A program made the translations under genes and the position numbers. From NCBI GenBank assembly GCA_964611645.1, contig CAZTAO010000026.1, positions 1 through 57,084 of the forward strand: a stretch of DNA of 57,084 nt. The letters are read 5' to 3'. Below, piece after piece: positions 32,456-40,826 of this stretch. The notes under the pieces are model-generated. The model saw only the letters and a list, made by a program, of their open reading frames with translations, was not told where the DNA came from and did no database searches. The first letter of the stretch is position 1. Each line of letters begins with the position of its first letter. The DNA is from CAZTAO01 sp964611645 (GTDB lineage: Bacteria > Armatimonadota > UBA5829).

Positions 32456-33400
32456 TTAGGCGAACAGAGAGGTTATGGACTGGTCCTCGTGTACTCTTCG
32501 AATGGCTTCCGCAAACATCGGCGCCACGGAGAGAACCTTGAATTTCTCCGGAGCGTCCGGGCGGATCGGTATCGAATCCGTGGTGACAACTTCCTTTATC
32601 TCCGGCATGGAGAGCTTCTCGAAGCAGTCGTTGGTGAACAGGCCGTGAGTCGCGGCAACATATATCTCCGGTTTGCAGCCTCGCTCCAATAGAGCCTCGG
32701 CGCACTCACGGATACTTCCGCCCGTGCGTATCATATCCTCGACAATAATCGGTGTTTTGCCCTTAACGTCGCCCGCAAGATGGGTAACGCTGGACACGTG
32801 GTGATCGGGATGATACTTGTAGCCCACCGCCAACGGAGCCCCCACCCTGCTGGAGACCTGTCGAACATGCTTTGCCCTGCCTTCATCGGCAGACACGAAC
32901 ACCATATCCTCAAGACCCTTGCAGGAGAAGTAGTTGGCAAAAAGCGGAATAGCCGTCATGTGGTCGACCGGGATGTCGAAAAAGCCCTGGATGGCTCCCG
33001 CGTGAAGGTCCATCGTAACCACGCGCCTTGCCCCGGCCACGGTGAGGATATCAGCGACAAGTTTGGCCGAAATGGCCTCTCTGGGAGCATCCTTCTTCTC
33101 CTGGCAGGCGTAGGCGTAGTAAGGAATAACCGCAGTAATGCGTCTCGCTGAAGCTCGCTTGAGCGCATCCATCGCGATCAGCAGTTCCATTATGTTGGCA
33201 TCGGCCGGCGGGCACGTCGGCTGGATGAAGTAGGCATCCACACCTCTGACCGACTCGTCGAACTTGATGTAGCACTCGCCGTCGCTGAAGCGCTGTATCT
33301 TCACCTTGCCCAACGGTATATCGAGATACTCAGCCACCTTCTCGGCAAGCGGCAGGTTAGCCGTCCCTGAGAATATCTTGAGGTCTCCGTTCTTCGACAA
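32456..33400 (-). CDS. prs: Ribose-phosphate pyrophosphokinase (divergent)
   Basis: 314 residues, the usual class I length. The enzyme makes PRPP from ribose-5-phosphate and ATP for nucleotide, His and Trp synthesis. TTG 33400 is the start, with GGAGG five bases upstream and the protein beginning SKNGDLKIFSGTANLPLAEKVAEYL. Family motifs: FSDGECYIKF, MELLIAMDALKRASA, TMDLHAGAIQGFFDIPVDH. Several conserved sites differ: YACQEKKD for YARQDRKD, YKYHP for the catalytic-loop DKRRP, and VEDMIRTGGS for VDDIIDTAGT. The enzyme may be a divergent form with altered ATP contacts or regulation. It has its own promoter at 33468-33496. Confidence 0.9.
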   Translation of the reverse strand: MSKNGDLKIFSGTANLPLAEKVAEYLDIPLGKVKIQRFSDGECYIKFDESVRGVDAYFIQPTCPPADANIMELLIAMDALKRASARRITAVIPYYAYACQEKKDAPREAISAKLVADILTVAGARRVVTMDLHAGAIQGFFDIPVDHMTAIPLFANYFSCKGLEDMVFVSADEGRAKHVRQVSSRVGAPLAVGYKYHPDHHVSSVTHLAGDVKGKTPIIVEDMIRTGGSIRECAEALLERGCKPEIYVAATHGLFTNDCFEKLSMPEIKEVVTTDSIPIRPDAPEKFKVLSVAPMFAEAIRRVHEDQSITSLFA

Positions 33401-33467
33401 TGCAGCCTCCAAGCCAATCAGCCTATTCGCGCGTATCCCACACACAATAATCGCGGGGGACCTCTAT

Positions 33468-33496
33468 ATTATAGCGGTCATGGGCTTTGGATGCAA
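33468..33496 (-). promoter_or_regulatory. prs promoter
   Basis: On the minus strand TTGCAT (33496-33491) and TATAAT (33473-33468) are 17 bases apart, giving a leader of about 60 bases before the TTG at 33400. It lies just after the GNAT gene stop. Confidence 0.7.
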
Positions 33497-33532
33497 CGCG
33501 CGCGAATGCAACTCTCCGCGAAGAACGGCGCG

Positions 33533-34006
33533 TCACCGATCCAAAATGTCGATATACACTCCGGGGACGCTGTCCGGGATCACTACTGCCCCGACCTGCT
33601 TTGCATAGAACTCCGTTGGACCCACCGAGCCGATTACAGCGTATGCGTAACCCATCTCCCTCAGCGATTGAAGCGCTTTCACAAGCAGGACTTTGCCGAT
33701 ACCCTGTCCTCTGTAAGTGGGATCGACACCCGTCGGCCCGAAGTAGTTCCTGGCGGTGCACTCATACGCGGCAAATCCGATTATCTTCTTTTCGTGCGTG
33801 GCTATGTAGCAGGTGGGCGGCTGGCTGGAAAACGCCATGTCAGTCTCGTCGGCCCACGCATCGGAAAACTGGTCCGTAACGAACTTCCTCAGAGGCGTCA
33901 CGTCCCAGGGATGTGGCTTCCTGATGGTGATCCCGGATTCGCTAAGGCGACCAATCTCTCCCGAGATATCGGGCAAATTCATCAAACTGACAATCATATC
34001 AGACAC
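33533..34006 (-). CDS. GNAT-family N-acetyltransferase
   Basis: 157 residues of the GNAT fold, which transfers an acyl group from acyl-CoA to an amine. ITIRKPHPWDVTPLRKFVTDQF opens the domain and CYIATHEKKIIGFAAYECTARNYFGPTGVDPTYRGQGIGKVLLVKAL carries beta-4 and the acyl-CoA pyrophosphate loop (YRGQGIG). FYAKQVGAVVIPD is the usual last strand. The acceptor is unknown. It lies 56 bases before the tRNA-Pro gene on the opposite strand and upstream of prs on the same strand. Confidence 0.85.
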   Translation of the reverse strand: MSDMIVSLMNLPDISGEIGRLSESGITIRKPHPWDVTPLRKFVTDQFSDAWADETDMAFSSQPPTCYIATHEKKIIGFAAYECTARNYFGPTGVDPTYRGQGIGKVLLVKALQSLREMGYAYAVIGSVGPTEFYAKQVGAVVIPDSVPGVYIDILDR

Positions 34007-34023
34007 GCAGGTACCTCCGTGAG

Positions 34024-34053
34024 TTGTGTCAACACTCCATGGGGTGCTATAAT
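34024..34053 (+). promoter_or_regulatory. tRNA-Pro promoter
   Basis: TTGTGT at 34024-34029 and TATAAT at 34048-34053 are 18 bases apart, with the tRNA beginning at 34062. Confidence 0.65.
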
Positions 34054-34061
34054 TATGTCTC

Positions 34062-34139
34062 CGGGGCGTAGCGCAGCTTGGTTAGCGCGCCAGTTTTGGG
34101 AACTGGAGGTCGAGAGTTCGAATCTCTCCGCCCCGACCA
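34062..34139 (+). tRNA. tRNA-Pro (anticodon TGG)
   Basis: 78 bases with CCA encoded. The acceptor stem is CGGGGCG/CGCCCCG. The anticodon arm is CCAGT-TTTGGGA-ACTGG with anticodon TGG. The T-loop is TTCGAAT in a GAGAG/CTCTC stem, discriminator A, then CCA. The next gene on the minus strand ends 17 bases away. Confidence 0.93.
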
Positions 34140-34155
34140 CTCAGCGATAGATTCC

Positions 34156-34953
34156 TCACACACCCACGCTCAGCATCCGCTCAAACTGCCCCCACGCCGC
34201 TTCCCAATCCATATCCTGGGGCGGACCGCAGGCAAATACTACTTCCGGTTTTCTATTGCAGGCTCCAACCACCGCGGCAAACTCTGACCACGCAATCTCT
34301 CCGTCTCCCGGAAAGACCGGGCGCAGCCCCTGACCCGTGGTGTCGTAGACCCTTGCAGCAATCGCCAAAGGGAGAAGCAGCCTGGCCGCGTCCCCAAAAC
34401 TAGCGGTCTGTTGCGCGCAACCGCAGTCAAAGCAGATTCCAACATTGTCGTGTCCCACGGCATCAACCAGTTTCAGAAGCTCCTCGGGATCGTGGGTAAT
34501 ATACCCGAGAGGGCAGTTCCGCAGAGCCACGAAGACCGATGCATCACACGCCAGCACGGCAGTCTCACGCAGAACCCCGCGAGCGCGATCCAGCCTGCGA
34601 CCGTTTGGTTCCGCCGGACCTGAGCCGGCCCGAACGGTCACTACTTTGGCTCCGGAAACTCCCGCGAACTCGATGGCATCTATCAGCGCAACAACGCCGT
34701 CCTCGTGAACCGCATCATCGGGGCTGGAAATGTCGCACGCGGGGCCGCACAGCGCTTCCACGGAGTAAACCTCGATTCCTGCTCGTTCGAGCTCGAACAG
34801 CGTCCTGTCCACCGCAGCCAGATCGCGATAGTCGAAATAGCCACGGTTCCTCAGGCTCACTTCAACTGCGCTCACACCCTGCTCTGCCAGCGGCGCAATC
34901 GCATCCAGTAAGGTTAGCCATCTTCTATCATACTCGGGAGTGACAACGTACAA
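34156..34953 (-). CDS. Xylose isomerase-like TIM-barrel protein
   Basis: 265 residues of the sugar phosphate isomerase/epimerase superfamily. EQGVSAVEVSLRNRGYFDYRDL and AIEFAGVSGAKVVTVRAGSGP are the barrel's early strands. FVALRNCPLGYITHDPEELLKLVDAVGHDNVGICFDCGCAQQT carries the later ones. The usual metal Glu of the mid strand is replaced (ALRN), and the canonical D-x-x-H becomes DCGCAQ, so metal binding may be lost or changed. Catalytic activity is therefore doubtful. It stands alone between tRNA-Pro and the barrel gene. Confidence 0.65.
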   Translation of the reverse strand: MYVVTPEYDRRWLTLLDAIAPLAEQGVSAVEVSLRNRGYFDYRDLAAVDRTLFELERAGIEVYSVEALCGPACDISSPDDAVHEDGVVALIDAIEFAGVSGAKVVTVRAGSGPAEPNGRRLDRARGVLRETAVLACDASVFVALRNCPLGYITHDPEELLKLVDAVGHDNVGICFDCGCAQQTASFGDAARLLLPLAIAARVYDTTGQGLRPVFPGDGEIAWSEFAAVVGACNRKPEVVFACGPPQDMDWEAAWGQFERMLSVGV

Positions 34954-35108
34954 GGTCTAGCTCCAAGACGGATCCTACAGACCCACGAAGTTCGGGCCGC
35001 CAATCCATCTACTATCACCTTGTACCAAAGGCAGCAAACTTCCTTCAAGATAGAGGCGCAGATGCGTAGTGGCTCTGGCGCAGGGAGGATGAGCAGGCGC
35101 TGCGAGTC

Positions 35109-38100
35109 TTAGTCGAAGAGCGAATTGAGGTCAACGCGCACGACTGTGTCGCCTTCGGCGGGGTTGATAGCGGACTTCTCGAGGTCGGACCGCTTGATCG
35201 CCGACAGCGATATGGATTGGTCCGCGCTGAGCGACTGATCGAACTTGACCCTGTAGACGGTCTGCTTCTTCTCGGTCGATCCCTCGCGCAGGCTCGTGAA
35301 CCCGTAGTAGATGTCGTAGCTGGACTTATCGGACAGCTTCTGGGAAAGGCCTGCCCCGATTGTTCGAGCACGCCGCGACGTGGCTTCGTTTGTGTCGATC
35401 TGGTAGTCAACAGTCACGGTGGCCCTGGCGTTCAGAATCTTGGACAGCTTCGCGCTCTGTCCGCCTATAGGCAAAAGCGCGCCCTTCTCGCCGTCCTTGC
35501 CGAAATAGGACGAGAATATGAGATTGGTACTCTTGTTCAGCCGCAAGTCCAAAGCCTGCTTCTCGCGCTCACCAGGATTGCCGCCCGCCATCTTGAAGTT
35601 CTGGCCCTCGTAGGTGTAGTGATACCACTTGTTCGGGTTCGGGTCAGACTCCAGCTTGAACGTCCTGGTCGTGTAGTATCGGCTCTCCTTCTCGTTCAGA
35701 ACATCGCCCTCGTCGAACGAGACCTTCCAACCGCCCCACGCCGTGCCCTTTATGTTGAGGGTGTTGTTGCAGCCGGTCTGCGCGCCGCGCAGTTCCCGGG
35801 TGTTGACGCTGGAGTTGACCGTGACATCGCTCAGGAACAGGAACTTCTTAGCCAGCGTCCCGGACAGCCCAAACTGATGCGAACGCTGTGTCCCCGAAGG
35901 TCCACCCGTTCTCTCCGTGATACCCATCGTGAGCTTCAGATCGCTCCTCATCGCCCATTCAATGCCGTATGCGTAGTTCTTCTCCGACCGGCCCGAATCG
36001 CGGTCCGTGGTACCGTAGGCTCCGTAAAGCGACATCGTTTTGGAGACCGCGCTCTTCATGCCGAACGTGTTTGTCGTTTCGAATACCGCCTTGCCGTTGC
36101 GGGTCTCGCTCTGATCGAAGCTCAGAATGGTCTTGAACCTCGGGTTGGTCTCAACATGGATGGTAGACAGGCTGTTGGTCACAGATTCCGCAGAGCCGCT
36201 CTGAGAGGTTGTGGAGTCTTTGTGCGTTTTCAGGAACAACCCGCCCAACACGTTCATAGCAGACTCACTGGTCAATCTCTCCTGATGATACGCCGTCACA
36301 ATACCATCGGAGGCTGTGTCACTATAGTCATCACGGAATGCCGTGATCCTCGGTCCCTTGGTCGGCGTGTAGTTGACCACAAACTTCCTCTGCATCCTGT
36401 CCCGGTTGTTGGTCGCGTTAGCGGAATCATAGAGGTAAGTATCGATATTCAGGTCCTTGAGCGCCTGGAAGTTGATGGAATAGTCGGTCCGCTTGAAACC
36501 AATCTCCTGCGTGAGCATTCCTTTGTCCGCGTCGACCAAGTCGTTGACCCGGGCGAAGTCGGAGGAGATGTCCAGGAAGTTCGCGCGGACCTTGAGCCTC
36601 TGGCTGCTGAAATCGATGGATCTCCTCGCCATTGTTCCGGCTGTTTCATCCGAAAGATTCGTATCAGTGAATGAAAGATTGGACCCTTTCATTCTCAAAG
36701 CTCCTGAGAGCGTCGTCCTACTGATACCGTATTCGTTCCCAAAGGCAGTTCTCTCAACAGCCTGCAGGCTGCCGATTCGGTTGAACCCCTTGTCGATGGA
36801 CTGGTTCAAATACGACAGGCTCATAGGCTTCGTTTCCAGTGAATACGCGGTCCTGTGGATCCCTGCATCCTGAGTCTCAACACTCGACTGCGACATCCAG
36901 GCTGAGACGCCTTTGAGGTTGTACTGAAGCGATTCGTTCTTCCTGCTTAGGCCGTTCTCGTTGTTCAGGAACCCCCGGTCATCATTGGTGACCTGGCCGA
37001 CCTGAGCGTTGGAATCAAACTGTCGTCTGGCGGCCCACGCCGCTCTGGTGCGCTCGTCATCATTGAGCGCGCCTATGCGGTTGAAGCCCACGTCCACCTG
37101 TCGGCTGTCCGATGTATACTTCAGCGCGCCGAAGTTCAGATCCATCGACCTCAGGCTCATGGCTCCATCCTGCCCGCTGATCTGGGACCTCTTGAACGAA
37201 CTCCACAGCAACGACTTATCCGCGCCTTTGCCAGTAACCAACGACAGCGCGTCATCGCTGCGCTTCAGGCCGACCTCATTGCCATACTTCGCGCGTTCGA
37301 CTGCCTGCAGGCTGCCTACCCTGGTAAACGACTGATCCACCGATTGCCGGTTCATAAGCAGAGAGAATGTGCTTCCCTGGATCATCGTGGCCTGCCGAGT
37401 GATGCCACCGTTCTTGTCGCTGATACTGGAGTTGGTCATCCAGGTTCTCAGGCCTTTGGTCGAGTAGCTGATAATGCGGTTGTCTCGATTGATCCCTGCC
37501 TCGTTGTTGAGGAAGGTCTTGTCGTCAGCGGTCACCTCTCCGGCCTGGGCGTCTGGGTTGAACTGCCTACGGGCGTCCAGAGCCATTCGGGTCCGGTCCT
37601 CATCGTTGAGAGCTGCCATACGGTTGAAACCCTCGTCCATCGAACGAGAGCCCATCTGAACCTGCAGCGCGCCAAAGTTGAGGCTGGTGAATTGGCTCGT
37701 GAGCTTGCCGGTTTCTCCACTGAGTTCGGTCTTTTGGAATGAACTCCACATCGGCGACTTGTCCGAGTTGCTGCCCGTGGCTATCTGCATATTGAGCAGG
37801 TTGCGCTTCATTCCTGCTTCATTTGCCATCTGGGCTCGGTCACCTTCGCGCAGGTCAGCAAACCGGGTGAACTCCTTAGCCACTTCGCGAGTGCTCATCG
37901 AAAGCCCGAAGCGGCTGCCGGTGTAGCCGTAAGAGGTGGATGTGATCTCGCCCTTGTCGTCGGCGATCCGGCTGTTGGTCAGGCTCAGGCCGCCGGACTT
38001 CCCACTCGGCAGGCTGAACGACATACTGTTGCGCCGCAGTCCCTTTTCCTTTTCCAGAGCGTTGAGCAGATCGACCGGCGCGGCGCCACTGTCCCTCATC

Positions 38101-38855
38101 GACTGGAATCCGGAGAACTCCGTGTCGATGTCCTGGTATCCTAGCTTCACTTCCCCGCCCCCGAACCTCAGTGTTGCGTTCTGGACGTTGAAGTTGCCCT
38201 TCTTTGCTTCCGGGGCCGCTGCCTTCGTGCCAACGCCACCGCCCAACAGAGAAAGCCTGGTGGACTGCTGCGGGGTGGCGGTGTAGAACATGCTCTCGAC
38301 CTTGCCGAGGGATCCAAGGGAAGTGTTCGCGCTGAGACCGTATGTCAGGATATCTACAGCGCCCAACCCCTTTGAGATGTCACCCGCTCGATAGGCGTAT
38401 GCCAGGCTGAGCGTGTTCTTGTCGTCGCCAAACCTCAGCGGAATCATGGCGGGAGTCGAGACGTTTCGTTCCGTCTTCGATCCGACCACATACCGGTAGT
38501 CCACTCGAACTGAATCCACGGACCGCACAGCCTGGGTAAGGTAGAGAGAGCCGGAATCGTAGTCCAGGGTGTAGTCTACTCCACGCTTGGCGCGCCTTAC
38601 TCCGATGTATACGAACTCACTGTTCTCGACTACGTTGCCGTGGCCCAACACGTAGCCCGCGCTGGTGCCGTTTCCTTTCAGCACTTCACTGGCGGGGGTA
38701 CCCGACATACCGGAACTCGACGCTTTCTTCGTTGTGATTGCATCCGATGAAACACCAATACCACCTAAAGCGGACTCCAGTTTGGTGTCCGCTGTGGCAT
38801 TCGACGCTATGGTGGCCAATGTAATGGCCAATATAGTTTTGAGTAGTGTTTTCAT
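35109..38855 (-). CDS. Giant repeat-built outer-membrane/surface beta protein
   Basis: 1,248 residues with a signal peptide (MKTLLKTILAITLATIASNATA). Residues about 78-125 hold a beta-hairpin motif (RGVDYTLDYDSGSLYLTQAV) shared with many surface and SprA-like proteins. Residues about 240-790 are seven copies of a module with core F-N/T-R-I/V-G/A-x-L-x6-E-x-G-x-x-R, in a longer period of about 181 residues. The C-terminal 450 residues alternate polar and hydrophobic residues and end with a charged strand closing in Phe-Asp, like an outer-membrane barrel. Ser, Asn, Asp and Arg are abundant and cysteine is nearly absent (one, in AQTGCNN). It follows the double-zinc-finger gene by 22 bases, so both are co-transcribed. 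I know no named family for the repeat. Confidence 0.75.
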   Translation of the reverse strand: MKTLLKTILAITLATIASNATADTKLESALGGIGVSSDAITTKKASSSGMSGTPASEVLKGNGTSAGYVLGHGNVVENSEFVYIGVRRAKRGVDYTLDYDSGSLYLTQAVRSVDSVRVDYRYVVGSKTERNVSTPAMIPLRFGDDKNTLSLAYAYRAGDISKGLGAVDILTYGLSANTSLGSLGKVESMFYTATPQQSTRLSLLGGGVGTKAAAPEAKKGNFNVQNATLRFGGGEVKLGYQDIDTEFSGFQSMRDSGAAPVDLLNALEKEKGLRRNSMSFSLPSGKSGGLSLTNSRIADDKGEITSTSYGYTGSRFGLSMSTREVAKEFTRFADLREGDRAQMANEAGMKRNLLNMQIATGSNSDKSPMWSSFQKTELSGETGKLTSQFTSLNFGALQVQMGSRSMDEGFNRMAALNDEDRTRMALDARRQFNPDAQAGEVTADDKTFLNNEAGINRDNRIISYSTKGLRTWMTNSSISDKNGGITRQATMIQGSTFSLLMNRQSVDQSFTRVGSLQAVERAKYGNEVGLKRSDDALSLVTGKGADKSLLWSSFKRSQISGQDGAMSLRSMDLNFGALKYTSDSRQVDVGFNRIGALNDDERTRAAWAARRQFDSNAQVGQVTNDDRGFLNNENGLSRKNESLQYNLKGVSAWMSQSSVETQDAGIHRTAYSLETKPMSLSYLNQSIDKGFNRIGSLQAVERTAFGNEYGISRTTLSGALRMKGSNLSFTDTNLSDETAGTMARRSIDFSSQRLKVRANFLDISSDFARVNDLVDADKGMLTQEIGFKRTDYSINFQALKDLNIDTYLYDSANATNNRDRMQRKFVVNYTPTKGPRITAFRDDYSDTASDGIVTAYHQERLTSESAMNVLGGLFLKTHKDSTTSQSGSAESVTNSLSTIHVETNPRFKTILSFDQSETRNGKAVFETTNTFGMKSAVSKTMSLYGAYGTTDRDSGRSEKNYAYGIEWAMRSDLKLTMGITERTGGPSGTQRSHQFGLSGTLAKKFLFLSDVTVNSSVNTRELRGAQTGCNNTLNIKGTAWGGWKVSFDEGDVLNEKESRYYTTRTFKLESDPNPNKWYHYTYEGQNFKMAGGNPGEREKQALDLRLNKSTNLIFSSYFGKDGEKGALLPIGGQSAKLSKILNARATVTVDYQIDTNEATSRRARTIGAGLSQKLSDKSSYDIYYGFTSLREGSTEKKQTVYRVKFDQSLSADQSISLSAIKRSDLEKSAINPAEGDTVVRVDLNSLFD
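36488..38138 (-). repeat. Coding tandem-repeat array inside the giant surface protein
   Basis: Module anchors start near residues 245 (weak), 326, 407, 507, 588, 688 and 764. Alternate copies are closest: GFNRMAALNDEDRTRMALDARRQF (written here as two blocks, 409-417 and 418-432) matches the copy at 590, and SFTRVGSLQAVERAKYGNE (509) matches GFNRIGSLQAVERTAFGNE (690). This gives a roughly 181-residue super-repeat of two submodules. Confidence 0.7.
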
Positions 38856-38877
38856 CTAATAGTCATTTTTGCTCAGG

Positions 38878-40005
38878 CTAGAACTTCAGGCTCACAAGGT
38901 CAACGCCATTCTTCTCGGATTGGCGGGATTCCTTTACACTCTTTAACCATTCACCAGTATCACTGTTCGCCATAATCAGACTGGCCGACCTGGCGAACGC
39001 AGTCTTCTCGACTGCCCCGGCCACGACCGAGCTTGCCGGAGTCTCAGCTCGAGCAAGCGTGGCGGGCTGGGCGGACGCAGCGGCAATCTCACCGTGGTTG
39101 GGGCCGCCCGGTTCCTGGAACACAGGCTCGTCTGAAAGAGCAGCCGGGGCCACATCCGGGATCGGCAACGGCTTTGCGACAAGCCTGACCGAACCACGCG
39201 ATCCGACAACAGGATTCTTCGTGCCAGGCAGTTTGGCGGCAGGCTTAGAACCACTTTCACCGACCGACTTTCCACGAGCGGGAAGCGCGGCATATACGGC
39301 TTCGTTCCTGCGTACCGATTCATTACTCACTGCGGGCTGAGGCGTCTTCGCCACCGGGCCAGTCACCGGGGCCAGCGGGATTTGAGCTGTCTTCGGCCCG
39401 TCTAGTTCGGCTACTGGGGAATAGCGAACCGGCGCCGGGGCTTTCGACATAAGCGAGATCGCGACTACCAGAACGAAACCCGCTCCGGCAGTGGCAGTGA
39501 CCGCTCGTCTGCCTGCGCCGCTGAGCAGTCCGGAAAGCCTGCCGAACACGCTCTCGGGCTGAGCGGACCGCAGGCCACTCGTTGCCGCAATGATTCGCTC
39601 CATCAGGCCAGGTGGAGGGGAAAGCAGTCCGACTGAGGCCGCCGCGGCAGCCGAGGCGCGAAGCATTTGCAGATCCGACGAGCAAGCGCCACATCCGGCC
39701 ACGTGCGCCATTACCATCTCACTCTCCGCCGGCTCAAGCTCGTAGTCCACGAGGCAGGACAACCGCTCGGAGGCATGAGCGCACTTCTCCGCCGCAACAG
39801 CAGCCATTACGCGATCATGCAGACCCAGCGGAACATCATATTCCGCCAACTGGCCCGATTCGCAGATGAGCGTTCGGAGCTGCGCATGCTCCTCGGCGCA
39901 TTCCGCGCATTCGGCCAGGTGCTGACACACGCTCTCGCGCACGCTTTGGCTAAGCGCTCCATCAATGTATTGGTTCAAGATTTCGATTACAGCAGAACAC
40001 TTCAT
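38878..40005 (-). CDS. Membrane protein with two anti-sigma zinc-finger domains
   Basis: 375 residues. Two zf-HC2 anti-sigma motifs lie in tandem in the cytoplasmic part: H29-x3-C33-x2-C36 (QHLAECAEC) and H101-x3-C105-x2-C108 (AHVAGCGAC), each preceded by a further Cys. One membrane helix follows (about 168-192), then a long Pro/Ala-rich periplasmic tail (about 195-375) with no known domain. This architecture suggests an anti-sigma factor, possibly for two sigma factors or as a scaffold. It is divergent from the ECF sigma operon (179 bases apart), which has its own single-finger anti-sigma. It is co-transcribed with the giant surface protein, so the tail may sense that protein's state. Confidence 0.8.
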   Translation of the reverse strand: MKCSAVIEILNQYIDGALSQSVRESVCQHLAECAECAEEHAQLRTLICESGQLAEYDVPLGLHDRVMAAVAAEKCAHASERLSCLVDYELEPAESEMVMAHVAGCGACSSDLQMLRASAAAAASVGLLSPPPGLMERIIAATSGLRSAQPESVFGRLSGLLSGAGRRAVTATAGAGFVLVVAISLMSKAPAPVRYSPVAELDGPKTAQIPLAPVTGPVAKTPQPAVSNESVRRNEAVYAALPARGKSVGESGSKPAAKLPGTKNPVVGSRGSVRLVAKPLPIPDVAPAALSDEPVFQEPGGPNHGEIAAASAQPATLARAETPASSVVAGAVEKTAFARSASLIMANSDTGEWLKSVKESRQSEKNGVDLVSLKF

Positions 40006-40091
40006 GGCGACTGCTCCCCAGAGAATTTGCTTCTACTGTTAATAGACCAGTCTCGTGGGCTAAAGTAACGCGATTTGAGCAATTTCCATAC

Positions 40092-40116
40092 GGAACTATC
40101 CAAAACTGCGCGCGTC
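40092..40116 (+). promoter_or_regulatory. ECF-type promoter upstream of the sigma factor
   Basis: GGAACT (40092-40097) and CGTC (40113-40116) give AAC-N16-CGTC, the typical architecture for ECF sigma factors (compare the GGAAC-like -35 of RpoE). It lies about 70 bases before the sigma ATG, suggesting autoregulation. No matching site was found facing the divergent genes. Confidence 0.6.
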
Positions 40117-40184
40117 GAAGTAAATAGTAGAACCTGGTTGTCCCAACGGCGTTATTCTGATACTATCATAGGGTACTCACTACA

Positions 40185-40826
40185 ATGGATGGGATGATAT
40201 ACACGCTGTCTAAGATCGGCATTGATCGGATGGCTCAACGCAATGTCGGGGGCGCTGACGACTTGGCCCTGGTCGAAAGGGTCAAAAGTGGTGACTTGGA
40301 CGCGTTTTCCGCTCTTGTGGACAAGTATCAGAATCGTATTTACAGCGCCGTTCTGAACTATGTTTACAATGCGGAGGATGCGTACGACATCACACAGGAT
40401 GCGTTCGTCAAGGCCTATTCGAACCTGAGCAGGTTCAACTCCTCTTCCGCATTCTACACCTGGCTCTACCGAATAGCTATCAACACAGCCATAGATGCGC
40501 TTCGAAAACGCAAGAGTAGGCCCGTGGAATCACTCGAGGACGACAAATTCACCCAGACAGGTTTTGAGCCTGTCGGGACAGATATTGCAGACGACCCGGA
40601 GAGGTCTTTAGCGAACACCGAACTGGCACGGCATTTACAGGCCGCCATAGGTTCGCTATCGCATAAACTGCGCAGCGTAATTGTGCTGCACGATGTGGAG
40701 GGACTGAGTCAGGAAGAAGTTGCACAGATTATCGGCGTCCCGGTAGGTACAGTGAAGTCCCGAGTCTCGAGAGCGAGAGCGGAAATACGACGTCATTTGG
40801 AAAGTAGCTTTGGTGGCCAATTATGA
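40185..40826 (+). CDS. ECF-type RNA polymerase sigma factor
   Basis: 213 residues of the group 4 (ECF) sigma family. Region 2 is LVDKYQNRIYSAVLNYVYNAEDAYDITQDAFVKAYSNLSRF with TWLYRIAINTAIDALRKRK. Region 4 is KLRSVIVLHDVEGLSQEEVAQIIGVPVGTVKSRVSRARAEIRRHL. The linker (about 115-150) is longer than minimal. The start could be 40185, 40194 or 40230; the first is kept. The stop overlaps the anti-sigma start by 4 bases (ATGA). The order sigma, anti-sigma, RseB-like matches the RpoE-RseA-RseB operon, so envelope stress is the likely signal. Confidence 0.93.
   Translation: MDGMIYTLSKIGIDRMAQRNVGGADDLALVERVKSGDLDAFSALVDKYQNRIYSAVLNYVYNAEDAYDITQDAFVKAYSNLSRFNSSSAFYTWLYRIAINTAIDALRKRKSRPVESLEDDKFTQTGFEPVGTDIADDPERSLANTELARHLQAAIGSLSHKLRSVIVLHDVEGLSQEEVAQIIGVPVGTVKSRVSRARAEIRRHLESSFGGQL

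Noticed and set aside
35217..36674. 485-codon open frame on the plus strand opposite the giant surface protein gene
   Set aside because: It is antisense to a protein with a signal peptide and a clear repeat. Its own translation has no domain and is rich in Arg/Val/Leu, as expected of an antisense shadow.
40005..40185. Second ECF promoter facing the double-zinc-finger gene
   Set aside because: GGAA-like and CGTT/CGAC-like strings occur on the minus strand, but none has the 16-17 base spacing, so no site is claimed.
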